A stretch of 43,572 nucleotides of DNA from Pseudomonas sp. Root71 (lineage in GTDB: Bacteria; Pseudomonadota; Gammaproteobacteria; Pseudomonadales; Pseudomonadaceae). This document shows, in pieces, positions 16,020 to 24,526 of this stretch (position 1 is its first letter; each line of letters starts with the position of its first letter). Below the pieces are notes generated by a model that had not been told where the DNA came from, ran no database searches, and worked only from the letters and a program-made list of their open reading frames with translations. Made by a program: the position numbers and the translations under genes. The DNA lies in the NCBI RefSeq assembly GCF_001429045.1, contig NZ_LMHY01000007.1, positions 10,845-54,416 on the forward strand, read 5' to 3'.

Positions 16020-16895
16020 ATGCTCAAACACTGGCCGCCCCTGAGCACCTTGCGCGGCTTCGAAGCCGCCGCCCGGCTGGGCAGTTTTCACAAGGCCGCC
16101 GATGAGTTGCACCTCACCCAATCGGCGATCAGCCAGCAGATCCGCAGCCTTGAGGCCTACCTGGAACAACCGCTGTTCCATCGCAGCGGGCGCAGCGTCA
16201 GCCTGACCGATGCCGGGCACGACTTGCTCAGCACCACCCAGGCGTTGTTGCAGCAACTGGCGGTGGGCATTCGCCGGTTGGGGCAATACCAGAAACCCAA
16301 TCAACTGGTGCTCAACACCACCCCGGCGTTTGCCCGGCACTGGTTGTTGCCGCGTCTGGGGGATTTTCGTCGCCAGCATCCGCAGGTCGATCTGTGGATT
16401 TTCAGCACCGATGAGGTGCCAGACATGGCCAGCCAGACCATCGACCTGGCGGTGCGCGACGACATCGGTTCCCAGGCCGAATGCAGTTTCAGGGTGCTGC
16501 ACGCCGACCGCCTCTACCCGGCGTGTCACCCGAGCCTGTTGGCCGTGCCGGTGGAGCAGCGCACTACCCTGCATGGCGAGCGGGAAATGGATTGGAGCCA
16601 CTGGGCGGTGGAATCGGGCATTGATGTGGGGCAGATGGATCAGGGGCTGAATTTTTCCGATCCGGGTTTGCTGCTGGACGCGGCCTGCACAGGGCTGGGC
16701 ATTGCGCTGGTGAGTCAGTTGCTGAGTCGGCAGGCGCGGGCCACCGGGCTGTTGCAGCCGATGGTGGAGCAAACCATCCGCGGCCCGAACTGGGCGCTGC
16801 TGACCCACCGTGACAGCGAAAACATCACGATGGCGCGGACCTTCACCCAGTGGCTGGTAGACAACCTGGCGGCCGAGCAGCAGCCCACGGCCTGA
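16020..16895 (+). CDS. LysR-type regulator, GcvA/AmpR-like, divergent from the agmatine operon
   Basis: 291 residues. The winged helix covers about residues 4-65 (STLRGFEAAARLGSFHKAADELHLTQSAISQQIRSLEAYLEQPLFHRSG), followed by a LysR effector domain. The PPLSTLRGFEAAARLGSF start is typical of the GcvA/AmpR branch. It is transcribed divergently from aguA across 134 bp, the classic arrangement for a LysR activator of an agmatine-induced operon; this is inference from position. Its TGA (16893-16895) abuts the stop codon of the convergent cytochrome gene with no base between. Confidence 0.9.
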   Translation: MLKHWPPLSTLRGFEAAARLGSFHKAADELHLTQSAISQQIRSLEAYLEQPLFHRSGRSVSLTDAGHDLLSTTQALLQQLAVGIRRLGQYQKPNQLVLNTTPAFARHWLLPRLGDFRRQHPQVDLWIFSTDEVPDMASQTIDLAVRDDIGSQAECSFRVLHADRLYPACHPSLLAVPVEQRTTLHGEREMDWSHWAVESGIDVGQMDQGLNFSDPGLLLDAACTGLGIALVSQLLSRQARATGLLQPMVEQTIRGPNWALLTHRDSENITMARTFTQWLVDNLAAEQQPTA

Positions 16896-17285
16896 TCATT
16901 GCGCCGGGAAGGTTTGCAGGTAGGCCAGCAGGTCTTCGATTTTTTCCGGATCACTCAGGCCCCAGAAAATCATGCGGGTGCCGGGGACGACTTTCTTCGG
17001 CGCTTCGAGGTAGGCGATCAGGGTTTCGCGGTCCCAGACAAGGTTGGCGGATTTCATCGCGTCGGAATACACGTAGTCCGTGGTGACGGCGGAGTGGCGA
17101 CCGATCACGCCATTGAGTTGCGGGCCGAAGAAGGCGCGAGCCGATTCACCGATCTGATGGCAGCCGCTGCAGAGGCGCTTGTACACTTTCTCCCCGGCCT
17201 GGACATCGCCCGCGGCAAGGGTGGGAGTGCTGAGCAGGACTGCGGTGAGCGCCAGGGCGAGGGTCGGGGCGGCGATTTTGTTCAT
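16896..17285 (-). CDS. Class I cytochrome c, mitochondrial-type
   Basis: 129 residues with a Sec signal peptide ending near LAAGD. The haem site CSGCH uses Cys39, Cys42 and His43; the distal ligand is Met105 in PGTRMIFWG. FGPQLNGVIGR and YSDAMKSANLVWD also follow soluble c-type cytochromes of the mitochondrial/c2 kind. It should be a periplasmic electron carrier. The gene is monocistronic and converges on the LysR gene. No obvious partner dehydrogenase is adjacent. Confidence 0.92.
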   Translation of the reverse strand: MNKIAAPTLALALTAVLLSTPTLAAGDVQAGEKVYKRLCSGCHQIGESARAFFGPQLNGVIGRHSAVTTDYVYSDAMKSANLVWDRETLIAYLEAPKKVVPGTRMIFWGLSDPEKIEDLLAYLQTFPAQ

Positions 17286-17573
17286 GCTGCGTTTCCAGTC
17301 TGCGAGTGCTCGCTATTGGAACATGGATTTTCAGCATCCTGATGAATGTCCATCAAGCTGTCATCGAATCGTCATGAACCGGACGCCATACTCAGGTCAT
17401 CCAATGCGTGCTTTATCTTTCTGCTGCCAGTCCCGGTAGCTTTTTTTTGCCTGAAATTCTGCTTACAGACACTCCTGCGCCGCACGCTCGAAAAAACAGT
17501 GCGCATGTATCAGGTCCTGAATAGAAATCCACGGTGGATCGGCTTGCCCGCCGCTCAATGGGCGTCGGGCTGA

Positions 17574-18236
17574 TTAATTGGTTGTTGCGGTTAATCCGGC
17601 AGTCACCAGCGCCTTCAACGACGCATCGAACTGTTTCAGCGCGGTCAGTTGCAGGTCGCGTTGCTGTTCGATTTGCGCGGCGATTTCGGGCGCTGTCTTG
17701 TCATGCACCCACACCGACGGCAGTTGTTTTTCCACCGTGCCTTCGGCCTTGCCGATGTACTGCAGGTTGGCGTCGTAGAACCGCGCGGCGAAACGCGCCT
17801 CGACCCGGTCGTTACGCTGGGTCAGCAACTGGTTATGGGTATCGAGCATCACCACCACATCGGGATGGGCTTGCACCAGGGCATCAAGGTTGTCGTAGAC
17901 AGTCACCGACACAAAGGTGTGGTGCAGCGAACTCATCAGCCAGTCAATGGCCAGGTCCGGATCGGAGCTGTTGACGAACGCCTGGCGAATCCGCGCATCC
18001 AGTGCGTTTTTCGCACCGTTGACGGCCACCGAGTGGTATTGCTCAAGGTATTGCAGGTTTTCCACGGTGTTTTCGCTGTAGAGCACCCCGACCGTTTGCC
18101 CGTATTGCAAGCCGCCCTGGCCAGCGGTGATGGGCGGCAGATGGCAGGTGCGTGCGTCTTCGGCAAAGGCCGATGCGGTGGATACGACACTGCCCAGCAA
18201 CAGGGCAATCACAGCCAGTCGGGTCAAGATTTTCAT
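17574..18236 (-). CDS. Secreted protein of unknown function
   Basis: 220 residues with a clear signal peptide (LAVIALLLGSVVSTASAFAEDA). The mature part has mixed helix and strand character: GQTVGVLYSENTVENLQYLEQYHS, a segment VVVMLDTHNQLLTQRNDRVEARFAARFYD, and a helical C-terminal tail EIAAQIEQQRDLQLTALKQFDASLKALV. One cysteine remains in the mature protein (TCHLPP). The layout hints at a periplasmic or lipid-associated protein of a pseudomonad family, but I recognise no domain. Upstream gene is the divergent NIPSNAP gene; the 288 bp downstream to the cytochrome gene contain no supported gene. Confidence 0.7.
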   Translation of the reverse strand: MKILTRLAVIALLLGSVVSTASAFAEDARTCHLPPITAGQGGLQYGQTVGVLYSENTVENLQYLEQYHSVAVNGAKNALDARIRQAFVNSSDPDLAIDWLMSSLHHTFVSVTVYDNLDALVQAHPDVVVMLDTHNQLLTQRNDRVEARFAARFYDANLQYIGKAEGTVEKQLPSVWVHDKTAPEIAAQIEQQRDLQLTALKQFDASLKALVTAGLTATTN

Positions 18237-18464
18237 CGCGCAGGTTCCTTGAGCAGCGTGTTCAATGCCGGCAATTTTCCGCCTTTGCGCAAAAAACAGA
18301 ACTTGCGATTCTTGATGGTGACTATTGACTGAACCAATAGTGCGGCGACGCCGCCTACTCTCTGGCGCAAAATTACCGGTCTATGTCGAACAAGCGGCTG
18401 TGCCGGGCGCCCAGGGTTGATTACAGTGGCGACTGCCCTCAAAACCTGATCAAGGAACGAAACA

Positions 18465-18770
18465 ATGGTGACCTGCTACCTCAAATACGTGCTCGATCCC
18501 TACCAGCTCGAAGCGTTCGAGCACTACGGCAAGCTGTGGATTCCCCTGGTGGAAAAGTTCGGCGGCCAGCACCACGGCTACTTTTTGCCGTCGGAGGGTG
18601 CCAACAACATCGCCCTGGCGTTGTTCACCTTCCCCAGCCTGGCGGCGTACGAGCATTACCGGCAGCAGTCGATGAACGATCCAGAGTGCATCGCGGCGTT
18701 CAAGTATGCCGAAGAGAAGAAATTCATCCTCAGCTACGAACGTTCGTTCATGCGGCCGGTGTTTGGCTGA
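18465..18770 (+). CDS. NIPSNAP-family protein
   Basis: 101 residues; ATG preceded by AAGGAA. The sequence YLKYVLDPYQLEAFEHYGKLWIPLVEKFGGQHHGYFLPSEGANNIALALFTFPSLAAYEHYR is a typical NIPSNAP/dimeric alpha-beta barrel domain and covers the whole protein. Bacterial members are small cytosolic proteins of poorly known function. It converges on the GNAT gene with 13 bp between the stops. Confidence 0.88.
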   Translation: MVTCYLKYVLDPYQLEAFEHYGKLWIPLVEKFGGQHHGYFLPSEGANNIALALFTFPSLAAYEHYRQQSMNDPECIAAFKYAEEKKFILSYERSFMRPVFG

Positions 18771-18783
18771 CTGGATCGCTGAG

Positions 18784-19242
18784 TCAGTCTTTTTTCAGAT
18801 CCAGGCAATAGGTGTAGTAACCGGGGTCGCGCACCCAGCCCAGGGATTCATACAGGCGCTGGGCGGTGAGGTTGTCGGTGGCGGTTTCCAGGGTCATGCC
18901 TTTGCCGCCGGCCAGCTTCGCAAAATCCCGGGCGGTGTTCATCAGCAAGGTACCGGCACCTTTGCCCCGGGCGGCGGGCGTGGTGAACAGATCACCGAGC
19001 AGCCAGGTACGATGGGCGTCGATCGAGGAAAAGGTCGGGAACAGCTGGACGAAGCCGAGGTTTTCACCGTCGCTGTCCTGGGCCAGAAATATCACCGATT
19101 CATCCCGGGCGAGTCGCTCGGCGATGAAGGCGCGTGATTGCGCAAGGTTTGACGGCTGCTTGTAGAACATCCGGTAGGCGTCAAACAAAGGGGCGATCTG
19201 ATCGATGTGCGAGGCGTCGGCGCGCAGGGCCTGAATAGCCAT
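18784..19242 (-). CDS. GNAT-family N-acetyltransferase
   Basis: 152 residues from the ATG at 19242 with GGAGCAC upstream; an extension to 19284 is not supported. GNAT motif A is seen as LGDLFTTPAARGKGAGTLLMNTARDFAKLAG (acetyl-CoA loop RGKGAG) and motif B as LETATDNLTAQRLYESLGW. It transfers an acetyl group from acetyl-CoA to an unknown amine. Monocistronic. Confidence 0.92.
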   Translation of the reverse strand: MAIQALRADASHIDQIAPLFDAYRMFYKQPSNLAQSRAFIAERLARDESVIFLAQDSDGENLGFVQLFPTFSSIDAHRTWLLGDLFTTPAARGKGAGTLLMNTARDFAKLAGGKGMTLETATDNLTAQRLYESLGWVRDPGYYTYCLDLKKD

Positions 19243-19339
19243 GAGGGTGCTCCATTGCGGTCTCAAGGAATTACAGACTAGCAATGGAGGTGAAGCCGAG
19301 AGGGACTTTTTTCAAAGTAAGTTTCAAAGCAAGATCAAA

Positions 19340-19408
19340 AGATCGCAGCCTGCGGCAGCTCCTACATTGGAATGAGTTTCCCGTAGGAGCTGCCGCAGGC
19401 TGCGATCT
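19340..19408. repeat. Inverted repeat of a second repeat family
   Basis: A 26-bp arm at 19340-19365 (core CGCAGCCTGCGGCAGCTCC) is exactly complementary to 19383-19408, with a 17-bp loop. It differs in sequence from the GTGGGAGCGAGC elements. It lies between the GNAT gene start and the 3' end of the GMC gene. Confidence 0.9.
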
Positions 19409-19419
19409 TTGCTTTTGGA

Positions 19420-21138
19420 TCAGACCCGCACGTTACGCCCCGGCAACGAAGTACGCTGGCTGCTTTCCCAGCCTTCGACCAGCCCCACCGGCACATCCGC
19501 TGACGGCAGCATCTGCGCGCCACGCACCAGATCCGACGCCCGCTCGGCGAGCATGATGGTCGGCGCATTGAGGTTGCCGTTCGGCTCGGTCGGGAACACC
19601 GACGAATCGATCACTCGCAGACCGGCGATGCCGCGCACGCGCAATTCGGAATCGACCACCGCCATGTCGTCCTCGCCCATGCGGCACGAACCGCACGGGT
19701 GGTAGGTGCTTTCCAGGTTGTCGCGCACGAAGGCGTCGAGGTCTTCATCGCTGGTCACCTGGGCACCCGGGGCGATTTCGCCGTCGCGGAAGCGGTCCAT
19801 GGCTTTCTGGCCGATGATCTCGCGGGTCAGGCGAATGCAGCGACGGAAGCCCTCACGGTCCTCTTCCCGCTCCAGATAGTTGAAGCGGATTTCCGGATGC
19901 TCGTACGGATCGGCTGAGCGAACCCGCACATAACCACGACTTTTCGGCTTGTTCGGCCCGGTCAGCACCATAAAGCCATGGCCCTTGATCGGTTTGTTGC
20001 CGTCGTAGCGCATCGCCGCCGGCAGGAAGTGGAACTGGATGTCCGGCCAGCGCAGGCCCTTCTCGGAGCGGATGAAGCCACCGGCCTCGAAGTGGTTGGT
20101 GGCGCCCAGGCCGTCCTTGAACAGCAGCCAGCGCAGACCGATCATCAGCTTGCTCAGCGGGTCCATCTTGTTGTTGAGGGTCACCGGTTCCTTGCAGCCG
20201 AACTGTATGTACACCTCGGCGTGATCCTGCAGGTTCTCCCCTACTCCCGGCAGGTCATGGCGTACGCCGATCCCGGCCTTGCGCAGGACGTCCGCCGGGC
20301 CGATGCCCGAGCGTTGCAGCAGGTGCGGCGAGCCGATTGGCCCCGACGAGATCAGCACTTCGCGGTTGCAATACACCTGGTGGGTCTGGCCACCGTGGTC
20401 ATACATGACCCCCACCGCCCGCTTGCCTTCAAGAATGATCTGGCGGGTCATCGCATGGGTAATCACCGTCAGGTTCGGACGACCCATGGCCGGGCGCAGA
20501 TAGGCGTTGGCCGTGGAGCAGCGCACACCGTTCTTCACGGTCATGTGCATCGCGCCGAAACCTTCCTGCATGTAGCCGTTGCAGTCTTCGGTCTTGATGT
20601 AGCCCGCTTCCGCGCCGGCTTCGACCCAGGCACCGTACAGCGGGTTTTTCATGTGGTTGCCGTTGGTGGTGTGCAGCGGCCCGGTCTGCCCGCGATAGCT
20701 GTCGCCACCCGACTCGTAGCTCTCGGCGCGCTTGAAGTACGGCAGGCAGTTGCGATAGCCCCAACCTTCGGCACCCAGGGATTCCCACTCGTCAAAGTCC
20801 AGCGCATGGCCACGAATGTACACCAGGCCGTTGATCGACGAGGAGCCGCCCAGCACCTTGCCCCGTGGGCAGTGAATGCGTCGGCCGTTAAGGTGGGTCT
20901 CCGGCTCGGTTTCGTAGCGCCAGTTGTACTTCTTGGTGTTCATCGGGATCGAGAATGCGCTCGGCATCTGAATCACTACGCTCTTGTCACTGCCGCCGAA
21001 TTCCAGGACCAGCACCGAGGTGGCCGGGTCTTCGCTCAGGCGGTTGGCCAACACACAACCCGCCGAGCCTGCGCCAATGATGATGTAGTCGTATTTTTGT
21101 GTAGCCATTTTTTGCGTGGTCATTCTTTGTGTGGTCAT
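19420..21138 (-). CDS. GMC-family FAD dehydrogenase, choline dehydrogenase (BetA)-like
   Basis: 572 residues from the ATG at 21138. [21 protein letters not shown] binds the FAD ADP moiety; [21 protein letters not shown] is the GMC signature; the active site has His480 in YHPCGSC and Asn524 in PNGNLNAPT, as in BetA. It should oxidise an alcohol to an aldehyde, passing electrons to the respiratory chain. It is the last gene after an NCS1 transporter (2 bp gap) and not in a betIBA setting, so the substrate is probably not choline itself. The N-terminus contains three near-identical pentapeptides starting with Met, so the true start could be 21138, 21123 or 21108. The C-terminus extends about 20 residues past the usual end. 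Confidence 0.92.
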   Translation of the reverse strand: MTTQRMTTQKMATQKYDYIIIGAGSAGCVLANRLSEDPATSVLVLEFGGSDKSVVIQMPSAFSIPMNTKKYNWRYETEPETHLNGRRIHCPRGKVLGGSSSINGLVYIRGHALDFDEWESLGAEGWGYRNCLPYFKRAESYESGGDSYRGQTGPLHTTNGNHMKNPLYGAWVEAGAEAGYIKTEDCNGYMQEGFGAMHMTVKNGVRCSTANAYLRPAMGRPNLTVITHAMTRQIILEGKRAVGVMYDHGGQTHQVYCNREVLISSGPIGSPHLLQRSGIGPADVLRKAGIGVRHDLPGVGENLQDHAEVYIQFGCKEPVTLNNKMDPLSKLMIGLRWLLFKDGLGATNHFEAGGFIRSEKGLRWPDIQFHFLPAAMRYDGNKPIKGHGFMVLTGPNKPKSRGYVRVRSADPYEHPEIRFNYLEREEDREGFRRCIRLTREIIGQKAMDRFRDGEIAPGAQVTSDEDLDAFVRDNLESTYHPCGSCRMGEDDMAVVDSELRVRGIAGLRVIDSSVFPTEPNGNLNAPTIMLAERASDLVRGAQMLPSADVPVGLVEGWESSQRTSLPGRNVRV

Positions 21139-21140
21139 AG

Positions 21141-22715
21141 TTATCTCCCGACCGTCGATTCAGTGAATACCCGCGGTGGCTGCTGTTTGTGGGTCAGCGT
21201 GTCGCCGGTGGTGTATTGCGGGGAGTTTTTTTCGATCTGCTGGATCACCGCCTCTTCGCGTTTCAGATCGATCGAGCGGCTCAGCCAGTAGTACGCCACG
21301 CCCGACACGATCAGCCCGACCAGCCAGGCGATGTCGATGCTGCCCAGTGCCTTGGCGAGCGGGCCGACATACACCTCGCGCTGTTCAACGCCGTCGAAGA
21401 TGTAGAAGAACGGGATCATCGAGATAAAGCCGATGGCATAGGCGGCGATACCGCGCAGTCCCCAGCTGCCGTAGATGTTGCCGTGGGGCATGAAGAAGTG
21501 CGGGATGGCGTAGCGGCCTTTGCGCACGAAGAAGTAGTCGGTGAGGTTGACCGAGGTCCAGGGCACCAGGAAGTACAGCATCACCACCAGGTAGATCCCC
21601 AGCACCGACAAGCCTTTGCCGGAACTCTGGATGCTCAGGGCCACGCCCAGTTGCAGCAGGATCACGAAGCCGATGGCCAGGATGCGTGCCTTGCGGGTGG
21701 GTTCGATGTGCTTGATCGAGTCGACACAGGTCAACGTGGTCAGCTTGGCGCTGTAGATGTTCATCGCGATCACCGGCAGGAACGCCAGGATGGTGACCAC
21801 CACCACCGCCGTGCCCACCAGTGGCGACACGGTGTTGCCGACTTGCCCGAGGGCCACCAGCACGTCAGTGGTGTGCAGGTGATCGGCCAGCCAGCCACCG
21901 ACGGAAATCATCCATGCACCGGACAGAGAAGCTCCGAGGAACACCACGGCGATCAGCTTGCCGCTGGAGGTGTTTTTCGGCAGGTAGCGCGAGTAGTCCG
22001 ACACATAAGGCGCATAGGCGATGTTGTAGCTCGCGGCCGCCGCAAACTGCGCGATGAAACCGGTCCAGTTGAAACCCAGCGGCTCACGGGCCACTTCGCC
22101 CTCCGCGAGTGCCGGCAGCACCGCATCCGGCACCCAGCCCATCACCACCGCCATGGTCACCAGGCCATACAGCGGCAACGACAGGTACAGCGCCCATTTG
22201 AAGCTGCGGTGCATCCAGTCATGGCCGAGAATCGCCAGCACCGCCGCCGGTATGGTCACCGCCACCGCGATCACTGCGGGGCTGAACCCGAACAGCGTGT
22301 GCAGCCCCTGCATCATCAACACCAGGTTGACGATGTTGAAGCCGGCGAACACGAACAGCGTCGCCAGCAACACCAGGATTACCCCGCGATAACCGAACTG
22401 CGCGCGGGACTGGATCATCTGCGGCAGGCCAAGGTGCGGGCCCTGGGAGCCGTGAAAGGCCATGAACAATGTGCCGAACATGATGCCCAGCGTGCCGGCC
22501 AGCGTGGTCCAGAGCGCGGTCAGGCCGACGCTTGGGCCAACGAAGCCGATGGTCATGGTGAAGAAGGTGAAGTTGCCGAGGAACCAGAACGGGCCCTGAC
22601 TGGCCAGCTTGTCGGTGCGCTCGTTCTCGGGGATGAAGTCAATCGAATGCCCCTCGACGACGGATTTTTCGTCGAGGCTCGACACGCTCGGGGCGGACTT
22701 GGCGTTAGTGTTCAT
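21141..22715 (-). CDS. NCS1-family transporter (cytosine/purine/hydantoin permease type)
   Basis: 524 residues with about twelve hydrophobic segments. The N-terminal [13 protein letters not shown] and the segments [21 protein letters not shown] and [13 protein letters not shown] are NCS1 hallmarks. It is an inner-membrane cation or proton symporter for a nitrogenous, usually ring or amide-bearing, solute. It is strongly similar to the protein at 40954, with long stretches nearly identical, and more distant from the one at 32968. It is translationally close to the GMC gene (2 bp) and 246 bp downstream of the aldehyde dehydrogenase gene, separated by a REP pair. The substrate is likely what the ureohydrolase, ALDH and GMC enzymes degrade. 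Confidence 0.93.
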   Translation of the reverse strand: MNTNAKSAPSVSSLDEKSVVEGHSIDFIPENERTDKLASQGPFWFLGNFTFFTMTIGFVGPSVGLTALWTTLAGTLGIMFGTLFMAFHGSQGPHLGLPQMIQSRAQFGYRGVILVLLATLFVFAGFNIVNLVLMMQGLHTLFGFSPAVIAVAVTIPAAVLAILGHDWMHRSFKWALYLSLPLYGLVTMAVVMGWVPDAVLPALAEGEVAREPLGFNWTGFIAQFAAAASYNIAYAPYVSDYSRYLPKNTSSGKLIAVVFLGASLSGAWMISVGGWLADHLHTTDVLVALGQVGNTVSPLVGTAVVVVTILAFLPVIAMNIYSAKLTTLTCVDSIKHIEPTRKARILAIGFVILLQLGVALSIQSSGKGLSVLGIYLVVMLYFLVPWTSVNLTDYFFVRKGRYAIPHFFMPHGNIYGSWGLRGIAAYAIGFISMIPFFYIFDGVEQREVYVGPLAKALGSIDIAWLVGLIVSGVAYYWLSRSIDLKREEAVIQQIEKNSPQYTTGDTLTHKQQPPRVFTESTVGR

Positions 22716-22834
22716 GATGGACTCTTATTGTTGGAAGATCATGACGAGATAACCGCGTTCTTTCGGGTGAACGACTCCCACAGGGATTGAGTCAGTTGCC
22801 CGTGCCTACCTGGCGTTGTTGCTGGAATCGAAAA

Positions 22835-22928
22835 CCTGTGGGAGCGAGCTTGCTCGCGATGGGGGCGTGACATGCAACATTGATGTTGGCTGACAGTCCG
22901 CTATCGCGAGCAAGCTCGCTCCCACAGG
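22835..22928. repeat. Paired REP (BIME-like) element
   Basis: CCTGTGGGAGCGAGCTTGC at 22835 mirrors GCAAGCTCGCTCCCACAGG ending 22928, with a spacer containing CATTGATGTTGGCTGACAG. It sits between the aldehyde dehydrogenase stop and the NCS1 start inside a same-strand gene run, so it may lower expression of the downstream pair. Confidence 0.9.
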
Positions 22929-22961
22929 GATTGCATTGTTCCTTGTTTTATCTGATCAGCA

Positions 22962-24473
22962 TCAGCTTGGCAGCGTGATCCACACCGCCTTGGTTTCGAG
23001 CAGGTAATCGAGCTGCTCGGCGCCCAGGTCCTTGCCGAATCCGGACTGTTTGTAGCCACCGAACGGCATCGACGGATCGAGGGTGCCGTGGGCGTTGACG
23101 TAGACCGAGCCTGCCTTCAAGCGTGGGATCAGGCTGTGCACCTTGCCCAGGTCGTTGGAATACAGTGCCGCAGCCAGGCCGTAAGGCGAGTCGTTGGCCA
23201 GGGCCAGTGCGTCTTCCTCGTCATCGAACGGTGCGGTGACCAGCACCGGGCCGAAGATTTCTTCCTGGACGATGCGCATGTCATTGCGGCAGTTGGCGAA
23301 GATGGTCGGCTCAACGAAGAAGCCAGGGCCATCGATCGGTTGGCCGCCGTAGACCAGTTCGGCGCCTTCGGCCTTGCCGGTTTCGATGTACTCGGTCACG
23401 CGCTGCTTTTGCAGGGCCGAAACCAGTGGGCCGATGAAGCAGTCCGGATCCAGGCCCGGGGCCATTTTCAGGGTGCGTGTGTAGGCGATCAGCTCACGCA
23501 GGAATTCGTCGTAGACACTGCTATGAATATAGGCCCGTGTACCGGCGTCGCATACCTGCCCGGAGTTGAAAAACACCCCGTTGGCGACCGCTTGGGCGGC
23601 GGCCGGGATGTCGGCGTCGGCGCAGACGATGACCGGTGATTTTCCACCGAGTTCGAGGGTCAGGCGCTTCATGTCATCCAGCGCTGCGCGGCCGACAGTC
23701 TGGCCGACCGGGGTCGAACCGGTGAAGGTCAGTTTGTCGATGCCGGGGTGGGTGGCCATGGCCGCACCGACCACACTGCCGCGCCCGGTGACGATGTTGA
23801 TCACGCCATCCGGAATGCCCGCTTCCTGCACCAGTTCAGCGAAACGCAGGGCCGACAGCGAAGTCAGTTCGGCGGGCTTGACCACCACGGTGCAACCGGT
23901 CGCCAGCGCCGCGCCGAGCTTCCAGGCCATTGTTTGCAGCGGGAAGTTCCACGGCACGATGGCGCCGACTACGCCTACCGCTTCCTTGCGGGTATAGGCC
24001 AGGTAATTGCCCGGCAGTGAAGGTTCGACGGTACGGCCGTGGAGCTTGGTGGCCCAACCGGCGAAGTAACGCAGGGTATCCACGGTGCCCTGGATGTCCA
24101 CGTCCTTGGCGAAGGCTACCGATTTGCCCATGTCGATGGATTCGATTTGCGCCAGCTCCGCGGCGTTCTGTTCGATCAGGTCGGCCAGGCGCTGCATCAT
24201 GCGCTCGCGTTCGGCCGGTTTGGCCTGACGCCAGGCGCCGCCGTCGAACTGCGCGCGGGCGGCTTGCACGGCGCGGTCCAGGTCATCGGTGGTGCCCATG
24301 GGAATGCGGGTGATCAGGCCTTCGGTCGAGGGTTCGATCACATCGGAAGTCTGGCCGTCGCTGGCTTCGACCCAGGCGCCGCCGATGAACATTTTCTGGA
24401 CCTTGCTGAGGAAGGTCTGGGTGGCTTCGCTGACGCCGAATTTTTGCAGGTAACTTTTGACGATCGTGTCCAT
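22962..24473 (-). CDS. NAD-dependent aldehyde dehydrogenase (ALDH superfamily, phenylacetaldehyde/betaine-aldehyde branch)
   Basis: 503 residues. PWNFP (174-178), Glu274 in LELGGKSP and nucleophile Cys308 in FFNSGQVCDAG are all present, and the C-terminal PFGGYKQSGFGKDLG is typical. The N-terminal 25 residues precede the usual IGG start, as in phenylacetaldehyde dehydrogenase-like enzymes. It follows the ureohydrolase gene by 53 bp and precedes an NCS1 transporter and a BetA-like dehydrogenase. It probably oxidises the aldehyde made by the latter or by an amine oxidase encoded elsewhere. Substrate unknown. Confidence 0.93.
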   Translation of the reverse strand: MDTIVKSYLQKFGVSEATQTFLSKVQKMFIGGAWVEASDGQTSDVIEPSTEGLITRIPMGTTDDLDRAVQAARAQFDGGAWRQAKPAERERMMQRLADLIEQNAAELAQIESIDMGKSVAFAKDVDIQGTVDTLRYFAGWATKLHGRTVEPSLPGNYLAYTRKEAVGVVGAIVPWNFPLQTMAWKLGAALATGCTVVVKPAELTSLSALRFAELVQEAGIPDGVINIVTGRGSVVGAAMATHPGIDKLTFTGSTPVGQTVGRAALDDMKRLTLELGGKSPVIVCADADIPAAAQAVANGVFFNSGQVCDAGTRAYIHSSVYDEFLRELIAYTRTLKMAPGLDPDCFIGPLVSALQKQRVTEYIETGKAEGAELVYGGQPIDGPGFFVEPTIFANCRNDMRIVQEEIFGPVLVTAPFDDEEDALALANDSPYGLAAALYSNDLGKVHSLIPRLKAGSVYVNAHGTLDPSMPFGGYKQSGFGKDLGAEQLDYLLETKAVWITLPS

Positions 24474-24487
24474 TTTTGTTCTCTCTG

Positions 24488-24510
24488 CCCGGCAGTCAGA
24501 GCCTGCCGGG
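24488..24510 (-). other. Stem-loop just upstream of the aldehyde dehydrogenase ribosome site
   Basis: CCCGGCAG (24488-24495) and CTGCCGGG (24503-24510) form an 8-bp stem with a 7-nt loop in the 53-bp gap between the ureohydrolase and ALDH genes. On the transcribed strand it is followed by GCAGAGAGAAC and then the ATG, not by a T-run. It may tune translation or mRNA processing between the two genes. Confidence 0.6.
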
Positions 24511-24526
24511 TCACTGGTTTCGATGA

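Noticed and set aside
19420..21138. Assignment of the GMC gene as the housekeeping choline dehydrogenase betA
   Set aside because: Active-site motifs fit, but betI and betB are not adjacent, and the gene is linked to an NCS1 transporter and a ureohydrolase run.
21189..22790. Long plus-strand frames opposite the NCS1 genes (also 40978-42450)
   Set aside because: His/Gln/Asp/Arg-rich translations mirror hydrophobic codons of the membrane proteins on the other strand.
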